A stretch of DNA of 7,432 bases. It comes from Trichodesmium sp. MAG_R04 (GTDB lineage Bacteria > Cyanobacteriota > Cyanobacteriia > Cyanobacteriales > Microcoleaceae). Made by a program: the position numbers and the translations under genes. The stretch lies in assembly GCA_023356515.1 (NCBI GenBank), contig JAKQYG010000195.1, positions 1 through 7,432 of the forward strand, in the 5' to 3' direction. The notes under the pieces are model-generated. The model had not been told where the DNA came from. It saw only the letters and a list, made by a program, of their open reading frames with translations, and ran no database searches. Positions within the stretch are counted from its first letter, which is position 1. Each line of letters opens with the position of its first letter. Positions 1 through 5,201 of the stretch are shown piece by piece.

Positions 1-590
1 TCAACAAGTTTTTGAACTGGGGAACCACCTATCTACTATGGTTAACAAAAAGCCAAAACATTCTTGTTTATAACTTAACAATTCTCGAAAACGATATAAT
101 CCTAAATTAGATAAGGCATCAGATAATTTATGCTTAGCCATCATGCCTTTAGCGTTTAAGTCCTCTACGAGAACATGTTGATAAGTTTTAGCTAATAATG
201 TAGTGGTTTTTTGCAGAAAATCTTCTCGAACATTTGCTATATAGAGATGCTTTTTTCTTAGTTTCTGGTAACATTTAACCGCATTTTTTGATGTTTCTAT
301 TCCAGCACGACGGTTGCCTAGCACCTTATTCGAGTTTCTGAACTGTATCAATCCTAGCTTGATTTTCGCTCTTTTCATGGAAGATGGAGTCTCAAAGGTG
401 TTTGGGTCACTAAGAGTAGCAAAAGTTTTATTCCTAAATCAATTCCTACTTTTTGATGCCTGTGTTTCATTTCAGGCACCTTGCAAGCTGAAAAAGTCGC
501 AAAACTTACATACCATTCAGGTGCAACTCTAGATATAGTAAAGGTCTGAGAAACAAAGCTCTTTAGATATTCTCAGGAAGTACATTGAAA
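1..590 (-). pseudogene. Decayed TnpB (IS200/IS605-IS607 type) gene, central to C-terminal part
   Basis: TnpB is the RNA-guided nuclease-like protein carried by IS200/IS605 and IS607 elements. The uninterrupted 3' part (1-378) encodes family blocks NKVLGNRR, IANVREDF, the RuvC-II acidic motif VEDLNAKGMM, SNLGLYRFRELLSYK, and DRWFPSSKTC, which begins the zinc finger. TGA at 1-3 follows the first zinc-finger Cys directly, so the second half of the finger and the last RuvC motif are not encoded in this frame. Upstream, the same frame gives KTFATLSDPNTFETPSS, while the RuvC-I motif VGIDLGIK lies in another frame. Adding one base to the T-run at 426-429 joins them as GIDLGIKTFATLS, a clear one-base deletion. 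That second frame reads ISRVAPEWYVSF further upstream and meets a stop near 560; LPEN sits in yet another frame. The left boundary may lie outside the window. No target-site or end structure was identified. Confidence 0.85.
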
Positions 591-622
591 ACCAAACCGG
601 AAAGTAACACTAGGTTAAACCC

Positions 623-633
623 TGCGTATCGCA
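623..633. repeat. Short hairpin TGCG-TAT-CGCA
   Basis: This is a perfect 4-bp stem with a 3-base loop in the non-coding stretch between the TnpB relic and the small linker gene. GGTTTAA occurs on both sides on the minus strand. It could be a remnant of a transposon end structure, but there is no independent support. Otherwise I see no gene between about 590 and 734. Confidence 0.2.
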
Positions 634-734
634 ATTAAACCATGGGTATAAATCACCCTGGCAAACTTCCTCCGGTCATTTTTTAGGTTTTTCTTCCGTC
701 TTTTTTTAGACAGCTGTCACGATTAGTTATCTGC

Positions 735-947
735 TTATGATTCGTCTAACAATGTGACCCCTACAACTCTTCCTCCTAAAGAATAAATCTCTCGCATTGC
801 TTCATTCATACGGCTATGAGCAACTTTCTTTTTGTAAGTACTCACCCGTTTAATATCTTGACGGCAGACCCCTGTAACCTCAATTTCAAGAATGCGACCG
901 TTATAATTACTCATTTGGGGAGTCCCAATAGTTGTCATTTGTGTCAT
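735..947 (-). CDS. Small CpcD-domain phycobilisome linker (rod-capping type)
   Basis: This is a 70-residue protein made almost wholly of one CpcD-type linker domain. Residues about 18-66 contain GRILEIEVTG, then SRMNEAMREIYSLGGRVVGVT, the pattern seen in CpcD/PecD rod caps and in the C-terminal domain of longer rod linkers. Such proteins end or stabilise phycobilisome rods. Its length is slightly below that of typical CpcD (about 80 residues). The start at 947 is supported by GAGGA at 956-960, eight bases upstream. It lies on the same strand as the two larger linkers but 548 bases beyond them, in a stretch holding transposon debris, and another TnpB relic lies downstream. The reading frame and ribosome site are intact, so it is probably functional. 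Whether it caps PE or phycocyanin rods cannot be read from sequence, so I give no symbol. Confidence 0.8.
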   Translation of the reverse strand: MTQMTTIGTPQMSNYNGRILEIEVTGVCRQDIKRVSTYKKKVAHSRMNEAMREIYSLGGRVVGVTLLDES

Positions 948-994
948 TATTAAATTCCTCTAACAAAAATAAGTTGAATTAAAAAAATTTTATC

Positions 995-1085
995 AGGACT
1001 TACCTACGCTTCACCTTAAAAACCCCATATGTAGGAGTAAATGGCATCCGCCCTCACCCTCGTGTAGTGCCCGTGGGTAAGTCCT
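995..1085. mobile_element. MITE-like element with 10-bp perfect terminal inverted repeats
   Basis: AGGACTTACC at 995-1004 is exactly mirrored by GGTAAGTCCT at 1076-1085. Past one mismatch, three more bases (ACG) also pair, so 13 of the outer 14 positions match. The 91-base unit has no coding capacity and is richer in GC than its surroundings. TA dinucleotides flank it at 991-992 and 1088-1089, which would suit the TA target duplication of IS630/mariner-type elements, but in AT-rich DNA this is weak evidence. Small elements with ends resembling AGGACTTAC are, to my recollection, common in cyanobacterial genomes. Copies elsewhere in the genome would be needed to prove mobility. Confidence 0.5.
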
Positions 1086-1124
1086 ATTAATCAACAAATA
1101 CCAAAAAATTATAAAAGCCAGAAA

Positions 1125-1146
1125 AGTAATTATTTTGCTTATTACT
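1125..1146 (-). terminator. Weak candidate terminator hairpin
   Basis: Read on the minus strand, AGTAAT pairs with ATTACT across a 10-base loop. It is followed by TTTC and then further T-rich sequence. It lies downstream of the two linker genes and could end their transcript, but the stem is short and AT-rich. Confidence 0.2.
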
Positions 1147-1189
1147 GACTACCATCTTTGGTTTTGAAATACTTCCGACGTTGTGCTTA

Positions 1190-1325
1190 CGCAAAAATCC
1201 TGGATTATTCAGGCCAAGAACCATGACCATAGTTTTAACACATGAGTTCTTTATGGATAATTCTTTGCAGGCTTTCTCACCACAATTTGAGCAATCTTGC
1301 CTGGCATACGGTTCTGAGTCACATT
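1190..1325 (-). pseudogene. Second TnpB relic: zinc-finger fragment
   Basis: On the minus strand 1279-1296 encodes DCSNCG, and the frame continues as EKACKELSIKN to a further Cys codon at 1240-1242. This resembles the first CxxC half of the TnpB zinc finger and the sequence after it (family pattern CSNCGE...LS.RTH.C). Just upstream, in another frame, 1308-1322 reads VTQNR, a usual neighbour of that motif, so a frameshift lies between them. Past 1240 the match fades, and the expected second CxxC is not intact in any frame. No open frame covers the fragment. It is distinct from the relic at the left edge, since its order relative to RuvC-I there would be wrong for a single gene. The boundaries are approximate. 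Confidence 0.5.
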
Positions 1326-1333
1326 AATTGTCT

Positions 1334-1383
1334 ATCGATTCATCTCACGCCATAATCTTAGATTTGGCGTGAGGCTTATCGAT
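1334..1383. repeat. Long interrupted inverted repeat (hairpin)
   Basis: CTCACGCCA (1344-1352) pairs perfectly with TGGCGTGAG (1365-1373) around a 12-base loop. Outside it, ATCGAT occurs at 1334-1339 and 1378-1383, separated from the inner stem by four unpaired bases on each side, so the structure can extend to 15 pairs. It stands about 110 bases past the stop of the linker gene at 1496-2290. No T-run follows on either strand, so a simple Rho-independent terminator is unlikely. It could be a processing or stability hairpin, or the subterminal hairpin of a lost IS200/IS605 element, since it lies beside the TnpB scrap. Confidence 0.5.
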
Positions 1384-1495
1384 GATTGAGCTAAAAAGTA
1401 CATAGAGAATTGGGCATAGTACTTCACATACTAAGAGTCCGACTTTCCCTAAAACACTCCTATTCAAGAGAGAGCAGGATTTCCTACTGGAAGAG

Positions 1496-2290
1496 TTAAG
1501 TTAACTCAGTTATCTGAAAAATTTTACCTCCACTTTTGTGAATCTTGCGAACTTCTTGATTCATTTGAGAATAGCTAACAATCGTTTGTCTTTTCCCACG
1601 ACGGTTTATCCTTGCATCATTAGCACGGGAGAAAAACTCAATCAGGAAAGATTTAGATGTATTACTATAAGCCCCACCATTACCAACGTTAGGGGGTTTT
1701 ATAGGAGTTGCTAAATTAGCTGCTAAATTGGAAATTAACTTAGCGCTGTTATCCCGATCGCTAGTAGCAGAGCCTCGCAATAAAGAAAACATCCGATTGA
1801 AGCCTTCTGTTTTTATTCCGGCTTGAGAGACAATGCTACGAGGATAAGGAACCATATTTTCCCCAAAACTGTTCAGATACTCATTATTATCGAGATAACT
1901 ATCAATTTCTGCTACATATCCCTCTTCATTATAAATTCTGACGTGCTCACTAACTTCCGATTGATCTTGAGGTGCACGACCTAACAAATGTTTAAAATTC
2001 AGTTCAATAAACCGATACTGAGGAGAGCTAGCAAAGAATAAAGACTGATATAAAGGAGATTGTGCTACCATTCTAACAAAGCGACGAATAGTAATTGAGC
2101 CATTTCTTAACATTGCCTCTGCACTATCAAGCCGTTGACTATCCATTATATGTTCATTTCCTAGTACCTGCTTATATACTGCACGAATGATAGTTTGTAA
2201 ATATTCCTCAGTATAGTTGGGACGCAATTCTAGGGGACTAACCTCAAAGTAATCCAGCCCTAGACTGGCTGACATGACTAAATTGCCCAT
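1496..2290 (-). CDS. Phycobilisome rod linker polypeptide (PE-associated, CpeC/CpeD-like), downstream copy
   Basis: This is a 264-residue linker with the two-domain plan of rod linkers. The Pfam PBS_linker_poly type domain spans about residues 28-155 (signature blocks IIRAVYKQVLGN, RRFVRMVAQSPLYQ, IELNFKHLLGRAP, AEIDSYLD, SFGENMVPYPR). After a linker rich in Ala, Pro and Gly, a CpcD-type domain covers about 213-262 (ending KIHKSGGKIFQIT). It should bind inside a phycobiliprotein hexamer and join it to the next disc. It has no Cys, so it carries no bilin. AGGAGGA at 2295-2301 sits four bases before the start. It is second in a tandem pair with a 57-base gap. Position beside cpeBA suggests a PE-specific role, but it is somewhat shorter than typical CpeC or CpeD (roughly 250-290 residues) and I cannot tell which it is. 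Confidence 0.88.
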   Translation of the reverse strand: MGNLVMSASLGLDYFEVSPLELRPNYTEEYLQTIIRAVYKQVLGNEHIMDSQRLDSAEAMLRNGSITIRRFVRMVAQSPLYQSLFFASSPQYRFIELNFKHLLGRAPQDQSEVSEHVRIYNEEGYVAEIDSYLDNNEYLNSFGENMVPYPRSIVSQAGIKTEGFNRMFSLLRGSATSDRDNSAKLISNLAANLATPIKPPNVGNGGAYSNTSKSFLIEFFSRANDARINRRGKRQTIVSYSQMNQEVRKIHKSGGKIFQITELT

Positions 2291-2347
2291 AAATTCCTCC
2301 TGATATGATTGGTTTAATATATAGTTAAGTAAAGTAAATAAAAAATG

Positions 2348-3142
2348 CTACACTAACTCGGTAATACTGAGTATTTTACCACCTTGCTGGTGAATTCGTT
2401 TAAATGTTGGAGACAGCTGACTAAAATCAACAATCCATTCCCGTTTACTTAAATGATTTAAGAGAGCATTAGTTTTTGCCGTAGAAAATTGAACCCGAAA
2501 ACGCTTGCTTGTACTATCAGCAGCCGCTCCGTTACCAACTGCAGGTGCTTTGATTGGAGTGGCTAAATTAGCTGCTAGAGAGGAAATTAACTTGGCACTA
2601 TTATCACGATCACTTGTAGCAGGTCCTCTTAATAAGGAAAACGTGCGATTGAAGCTTTCTGTCTTCATCCCACGTTGGGTAATAATGTGACGAGGATAAG
2701 GAACAATATCTTCCCCAAAACTTTCAATATACTCATTACTATCAAGGTAAGAATCTATCTCCGCATCGTATCCTTGCTCACGGTATATTAAAACGTGCTC
2801 ATCAATTTCTGACTGATCTAGAGGGGGACGACCTAGAAGGTGTTTAAAATTCAGCTCAATAAATCTGTTCTGGGAAGAACTATGAAAGAATAGAGATTGG
2901 TATAAAGGTGATTTGGCCACAATTCTGACAAATTGACGTACATTAATAGATCCATCTCGCAACAGAGCTTCTGGACTCTCAAGACGTTGGCTTTCCATTA
3001 AATGTTCGTTTCCTAATACCTGTTTATAAACTGATCTAATGACAGTTTGCAAGTCGTCTTCTGTATAATTAGAACGCAACTCTAATGGTTCAACTTCAAA
3101 AGCATCCAATCCTAGAGTTGCTGAAAAGGCTAAATTGCCCAT
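2348..3142 (-). CDS. Phycobilisome rod linker polypeptide (PE-associated, CpeC/CpeD-like), promoter-proximal copy
   Basis: This 264-residue linker aligns without gaps to the neighbouring copy. My hand count gives about 181 identical residues (69%): 153 of the first 200 but only 28 of the last 64. The PBS_linker_poly domain (about 28-155) carries VIRSVYKQVLGN, IELNFKHLLGRPP, AEIDSYLD and VPYPR. The CpcD-type domain (about 213-262) ends RIHQQGGKILSIT. It has no Cys, so it is a colourless linker. The start is backed by AAGGAGA at 3148-3154, five bases upstream. It is the first gene leftward from the control region shared with cpeBA, so both linkers are likely co-transcribed and perhaps co-regulated with PE. 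The pair clearly arose by tandem duplication. By analogy with cpeC/cpeD, the two may act at successive PE discs; that assignment is inference. Confidence 0.88.
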   Translation of the reverse strand: MGNLAFSATLGLDAFEVEPLELRSNYTEDDLQTVIRSVYKQVLGNEHLMESQRLESPEALLRDGSINVRQFVRIVAKSPLYQSLFFHSSSQNRFIELNFKHLLGRPPLDQSEIDEHVLIYREQGYDAEIDSYLDSNEYIESFGEDIVPYPRHIITQRGMKTESFNRTFSLLRGPATSDRDNSAKLISSLAANLATPIKAPAVGNGAAADSTSKRFRVQFSTAKTNALLNHLSKREWIVDFSQLSPTFKRIHQQGGKILSITELV

Positions 3143-3175
3143 ATTTTTCTCCTTAATTATTGGTTCTTTGAAAAA

Positions 3176-3205
3176 AAGCTAAATAAACTAGCAATCCTCA
3201 GTCAA
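3176..3205 (-). promoter_or_regulatory. Candidate promoter for the two linker genes
   Basis: On the minus strand TTGACT (3205-3200) is one base off the -35 consensus. TAGCTT (3181-3176) is a poor -10 after 18 bases. Transcription would start near 3169, giving a leader of about 27 bases. A TATAAT on the same strand at 3346-3341 is an alternative, but it lacks a convincing -35 box. None of the TTGTTA repeats of the cpeBA side is seen near either one. I see nothing else in 3206-3420. Confidence 0.3.
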
Positions 3206-3433
3206 CTTAAACTTAAGGGAGCTACAGCAGTTTTCAATTATTGAGTGAGCCACAAGGGTTCCAAACTCTGTAATATTTCCTAATCCTGCTTGCCCCAGCT
3301 ATAACCTTTGTCGATTAGAAGCCTATATTACTTCATATCAATTATATGTGGCCTATGAACTAAAAATTGCTGTAATGACTAATTCAAGGTTTGCATCGAA
3401 TCATACTATGATGGATGGCTTATCAAAAACAAA

Positions 3434-3480
3434 TTGTTACAATTGTTCATTTTGTTACAAAACATTAATTAGTTTATAAT
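3434..3480 (+). promoter_or_regulatory. Candidate cpeBA promoter with three TTGTTA/C direct repeats
   Basis: TTGTTA (3434-3439), TTGTTC (3443-3448) and TTGTTA (3452-3457) recur every nine bases. The third is exactly 17 bases upstream of a perfect TATAAT (3475-3480), so it also serves as the -35 box. Transcription should start near 3487, with a leader of about 130 bases before cpeB. Direct TTGTTA repeats have been reported, as I recall, as the footprinted site of a light-regulated factor at the Fremyella diplosiphon cpeBA promoter, though with different spacing. A poor -35 overlapped by repeats fits an activator-dependent, possibly light-quality-controlled promoter. Confidence 0.65.
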
Positions 3481-3500
3481 AATCAAAGACAAGATGGAAC

Positions 3501-3532
3501 TTTAACCTTTATATTGTTTCGGAAAGGTTAAA
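3501..3532 (+). promoter_or_regulatory. cpeBA leader hairpin 1 (10-bp perfect stem)
   Basis: TTTAACCTTT (3501-3510) pairs perfectly with AAAGGTTAAA (3523-3532) over a 12-base loop, near the 5' end of the predicted cpeBA transcript. The right arm can pair instead with downstream TTAACC (3533-3538), because GGTTAA-A-TTAACC is itself a palindrome at 3526-3538. The two folds exclude each other, although the second has a hairpin loop of one base and would be strained as RNA. The structure may stabilise the abundant cpeBA message. Confidence 0.5.
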
Positions 3533-3549
3533 TTAACCAAACCAAACGA

Positions 3550-3586
3550 TTAGTTCCTAAAAATTATTATTTATTTGAGGGACTAA
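3550..3586 (+). promoter_or_regulatory. cpeBA leader hairpin 2
   Basis: TTAGTTCCT (3550-3558) pairs with AGGGACTAA (3578-3586) through nine pairs including one G-T wobble, around a 19-base AT-rich loop. It ends 18 bases before the cpeB ribosome site (AGGAG, 3605-3609), which it leaves free. It may act in message stability or translation control. Confidence 0.45.
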
Positions 3587-3616
3587 GAGAAAAAGCAAGA
3601 ATTTAGGAGATTAAAT

Positions 3617-4156
3617 ATGCTTGATGCATTTTCCAGATCAGTAGTTTCCGCAGACAACGGCGGTACTTTCATTGGTGGTGATAGTTTAGCATCACTCAAA
3701 TCTTTTATTTCAGACGGAAACAAGCGTCTTGATGCTGTGAACTTTATTGCTAGTAATGCTAGCTGTATTGTTAGCGATGCTATTGCAGGTATTGTCTGTG
3801 AGAGTCCTGGTTTAACTTCTCCAGGTGGCGGTGTTTATACTAACCGCAAAATGGCAGCTTGCTTACGTGACGGTGACATTATTCTTCGCTATATCAGTTA
3901 TGCTCTGTTAGCTGGTGATGCTTCCGTACTCAGTGACCGTTGTTTAAATGGTCTGAAAGAAACCTATTCAGCATTAGGTGTCCCAACTGGAAATGCAGCA
4001 CGTGCAGTGAGTATTATGAAGGCAGCATCTGTGGCTTTTGTCACCAATACAGCTTCTCAACGCAAAATGAATGTAACTGAACAAGCAGGGTCTTGTGATA
4101 GTTTGGCTACAGAAGTTGCGGGTTACTTTGATACTGTTGTTGCAGCTATTAGCTAG
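3617..4156 (+). CDS. cpeB: C-phycoerythrin beta subunit
   Basis: The beta subunit of phycoerythrin pairs with CpeA and carries phycoerythrobilin in the peripheral phycobilisome rods. The 179-residue product opens with MLDAFSR, as CpeB proteins do. It has the PE-specific doubly linked bilin pair Cys50/Cys61 (SNASC...IVCE), Cys82 (MAACLRD) and a late Cys160 equivalent to beta-165. Phycocyanin and phycoerythrocyanin beta subunits lack the Cys50/Cys61 pair, so PE is clear. Its length lies within the family range (about 177-184). The odd point is residue 72: the usual PGGN motif reads PGGG, so the Asn that is normally N-methylated is Gly, and residue 78 is Lys where Arg is usual. AGGAG at 3605-3609 lies seven bases before ATG. 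It is first in the cpeBA unit, 70 bases before cpeA. Confidence 0.97.
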   Translation: MLDAFSRSVVSADNGGTFIGGDSLASLKSFISDGNKRLDAVNFIASNASCIVSDAIAGIVCESPGLTSPGGGVYTNRKMAACLRDGDIILRYISYALLAGDASVLSDRCLNGLKETYSALGVPTGNAARAVSIMKAASVAFVTNTASQRKMNVTEQAGSCDSLATEVAGYFDTVVAAIS

Positions 4157-4226
4157 AATCAAAAATTTTTCGTTCATATATTCATTTTTTGTACTTTATC
4201 AATTTTAAGAGAGGAAAATCTCAATT

Positions 4227-4715
4227 ATGAAATCAGTTTTAACCACAGCTATTGCATCTGCTGATTTAGCTGGTCGTTACCCCAGTAGTTCTGACTTAGA
4301 ATCCGTTCAAGGTAGTTTACAACGTGCAGCGGCTCGTTTGGAAGCAGCTGAAAAATTAGCTTCTAACTACGACGCAGTTGCTAAGGAAGGTGTTGATGCA
4401 GTTTATGTAGAATTTCCCGAAGGAGTAAGCAAAGGTGTTACCCCTGAAGTTCGTAAAGACAAGTGCCAACGGGATGTCGTTACTTACCTGCGCTTAATCA
4501 ACTACTGCCTTGTAGTTGGTGGTACTGGTCCTTTAGATGAGTGGGGAATTGCTGGTCAACGTGAAGTTTACCGGGCTTTAGGAATTAATACTGGAGCTTA
4601 TGTTGCTGCTTTTTCCAAAATCCGCGATCGCATTTGTGCTCCTCGTGATATGTCTGCTCAAGCAGCAACTGAATTAACAGGATATCTTGATTACCTTATC
4701 AACACAATGTCCTAG
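4227..4715 (+). CDS. cpeA: C-phycoerythrin alpha subunit
   Basis: This is the alpha partner of CpeB. The 162-residue product begins MKSVLTTAIASAD and keeps the PE-alpha blocks SVQGSLQRAAARLEAAEKL, GGTGPLDEWGIAGQREVYRALG and CAPRDMSAQA. Bilin sites are Cys80 (KCQRD, the alpha-82/84 site that CpeY fills in other species) and Cys137 (RICAPRD, the alpha-139/143 site); Cys94 is probably unmodified. The protein is two residues shorter than the usual 164. The loss falls in residues 54-79, where the ordinary stretch (roughly DAC..KYPYL...GEA) is replaced by VDAVYVEFPEG and following residues unlike typical CpeA. AGAGGA at 4210-4215 lies 11 bases before ATG, inside a weak GAGA/TCTC hairpin. A perfect HIP1 octamer lies within the gene. 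A large hairpin follows the stop. Confidence 0.96.
   Translation: MKSVLTTAIASADLAGRYPSSSDLESVQGSLQRAAARLEAAEKLASNYDAVAKEGVDAVYVEFPEGVSKGVTPEVRKDKCQRDVVTYLRLINYCLVVGGTGPLDEWGIAGQREVYRALGINTGAYVAAFSKIRDRICAPRDMSAQAATELTGYLDYLINTMS
4624..4631. other. HIP1 octamer GCGATCGC
   Basis: This is a perfect copy of the highly iterated palindrome of cyanobacterial genomes, inside cpeA. Heptamer near-copies occur around 1757 and 7295. It supports a cyanobacterial source. Confidence 0.8.
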
Positions 4716-4759
4716 TAATAGGTATGTCTCAAATGAGAATAAAATAGTAACTCTTGATG

Positions 4760-4825
4760 AGTGAAGGACTTTGTAGCCTGTTACTTGACTGGAACAGTTA
4801 AGTAATAGACTTTAATTCCTTCACT
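4760..4825 (+). promoter_or_regulatory. Large nested hairpin between cpeA and the ankyrin gene
   Basis: An outer stem AGTGAAGGA/TCCTTCACT (4760-4768 with 4817-4825, nine pairs) encloses an inner stem of 13 pairs (4779-4791 with 4795-4807, two G-T wobbles) closed by the three-base loop GAA. No T-run follows at once; TTTTT appears only at 4842-4846. It is better read as an attenuator, processing or 3'-protecting structure than as a classic terminator. It would separate the very abundant cpeBA message from the lower-dose genes downstream. Confidence 0.6.
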
Positions 4826-4860
4826 ATGTAGTTAAGGAGTGTTTTTGAAGAGAGGATTAA

Positions 4861-5160
4861 ATGAGTACTAAAGAGGAACTGAATGAAGCCCTTTTGCAAG
4901 CAAGTAAAGAAGGGAATTTAGAATTAGTTAAGTCTCTAATTTCACAGGGTGCTGATGTTAATGTCAAAGACAAGGAAAATGCTACCTCTTTAATGAGGGC
5001 AGTATCACGTAACTACAAAGGAATAGTCAAGGAGTTGCTGGAGAAAGGGGCAGATGTTAATGCAGTAAATAATTGGGGCTATAGTCCTTTAAAATATACC
5101 CAAAAACTTAATTTAAAAGAAATGGAAAATATACTTCGGGAAGCTGGCGCCACTGATTAG
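4861..5160 (+). CDS. Small ankyrin-repeat protein in the phycoerythrin gene cluster
   Basis: This 99-residue protein is made almost entirely of ankyrin repeats. Repeat 1 covers about residues 8-38 (ALLQASKEGNLELVKSLISQ, then GADVNVKD). Repeat 2 covers about 41-71 (ATSLMRAV...IVKELLEKGADVNAVN). A shorter third covers 74-97 (YSPLKYTQ...ILREAGA). No signal peptide, membrane segment or catalytic motif is visible, so a soluble protein-binding role is the only supported statement. AGAGGA at 4851-4856 sits four bases before ATG. It lies between cpeA and cpeY on the same strand; in the Fremyella type locus I recall cpeYZ simply following cpeBA. It could be an assembly, lyase-partner or regulatory factor for PE, which is inference from position only. 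It could also be an unrelated gene that landed here, since large hairpins bracket it. I recognise no named orthologue. Confidence 0.88.
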   Translation: MSTKEELNEALLQASKEGNLELVKSLISQGADVNVKDKENATSLMRAVSRNYKGIVKELLEKGADVNAVNNWGYSPLKYTQKLNLKEMENILREAGATD

Positions 5161-5201
5161 CAATAACAGTATTTACGAAAAATACAAGTAATACATTATT
5201 T

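Noticed and set aside
314..532. 72-codon plus-strand open frame
   Set aside because: It lies antisense over the TnpB relic, has no recognisable motif, and is explained by the relic on the other strand.
705..719. GTCT-T-run-AGAC and GACAGCTGTC near the small linker stop, as a terminator
   Set aside because: On the minus strand, the direction of transcription, the run is A rather than T, so it does not fit a Rho-independent terminator.
1493..1507. Perfect palindrome GAGTTAA-G-TTAACTC across the stop codon of the downstream linker
   Set aside because: The loop is one base, it is AT-rich and has no T-run. It most likely follows by chance from the TELT-stop codons.
2505..2690. 61-codon plus-strand open frame
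   Set aside because: It lies wholly inside the promoter-proximal linker gene on the opposite strand, which has strong domain support.
3974..4177. 67-codon minus-strand open frame
   Set aside because: It is antisense to the 3' end of cpeB, with no motif and no ribosome site of note.
3617..4715. Phycocyanin or phycoerythrocyanin instead of phycoerythrin
   Set aside because: The paired Cys50/Cys61 in beta, the second bilin Cys (137) in alpha, the GPLDEWGIAG motif and the adjacent cpeYZ genes are specific to phycoerythrin.
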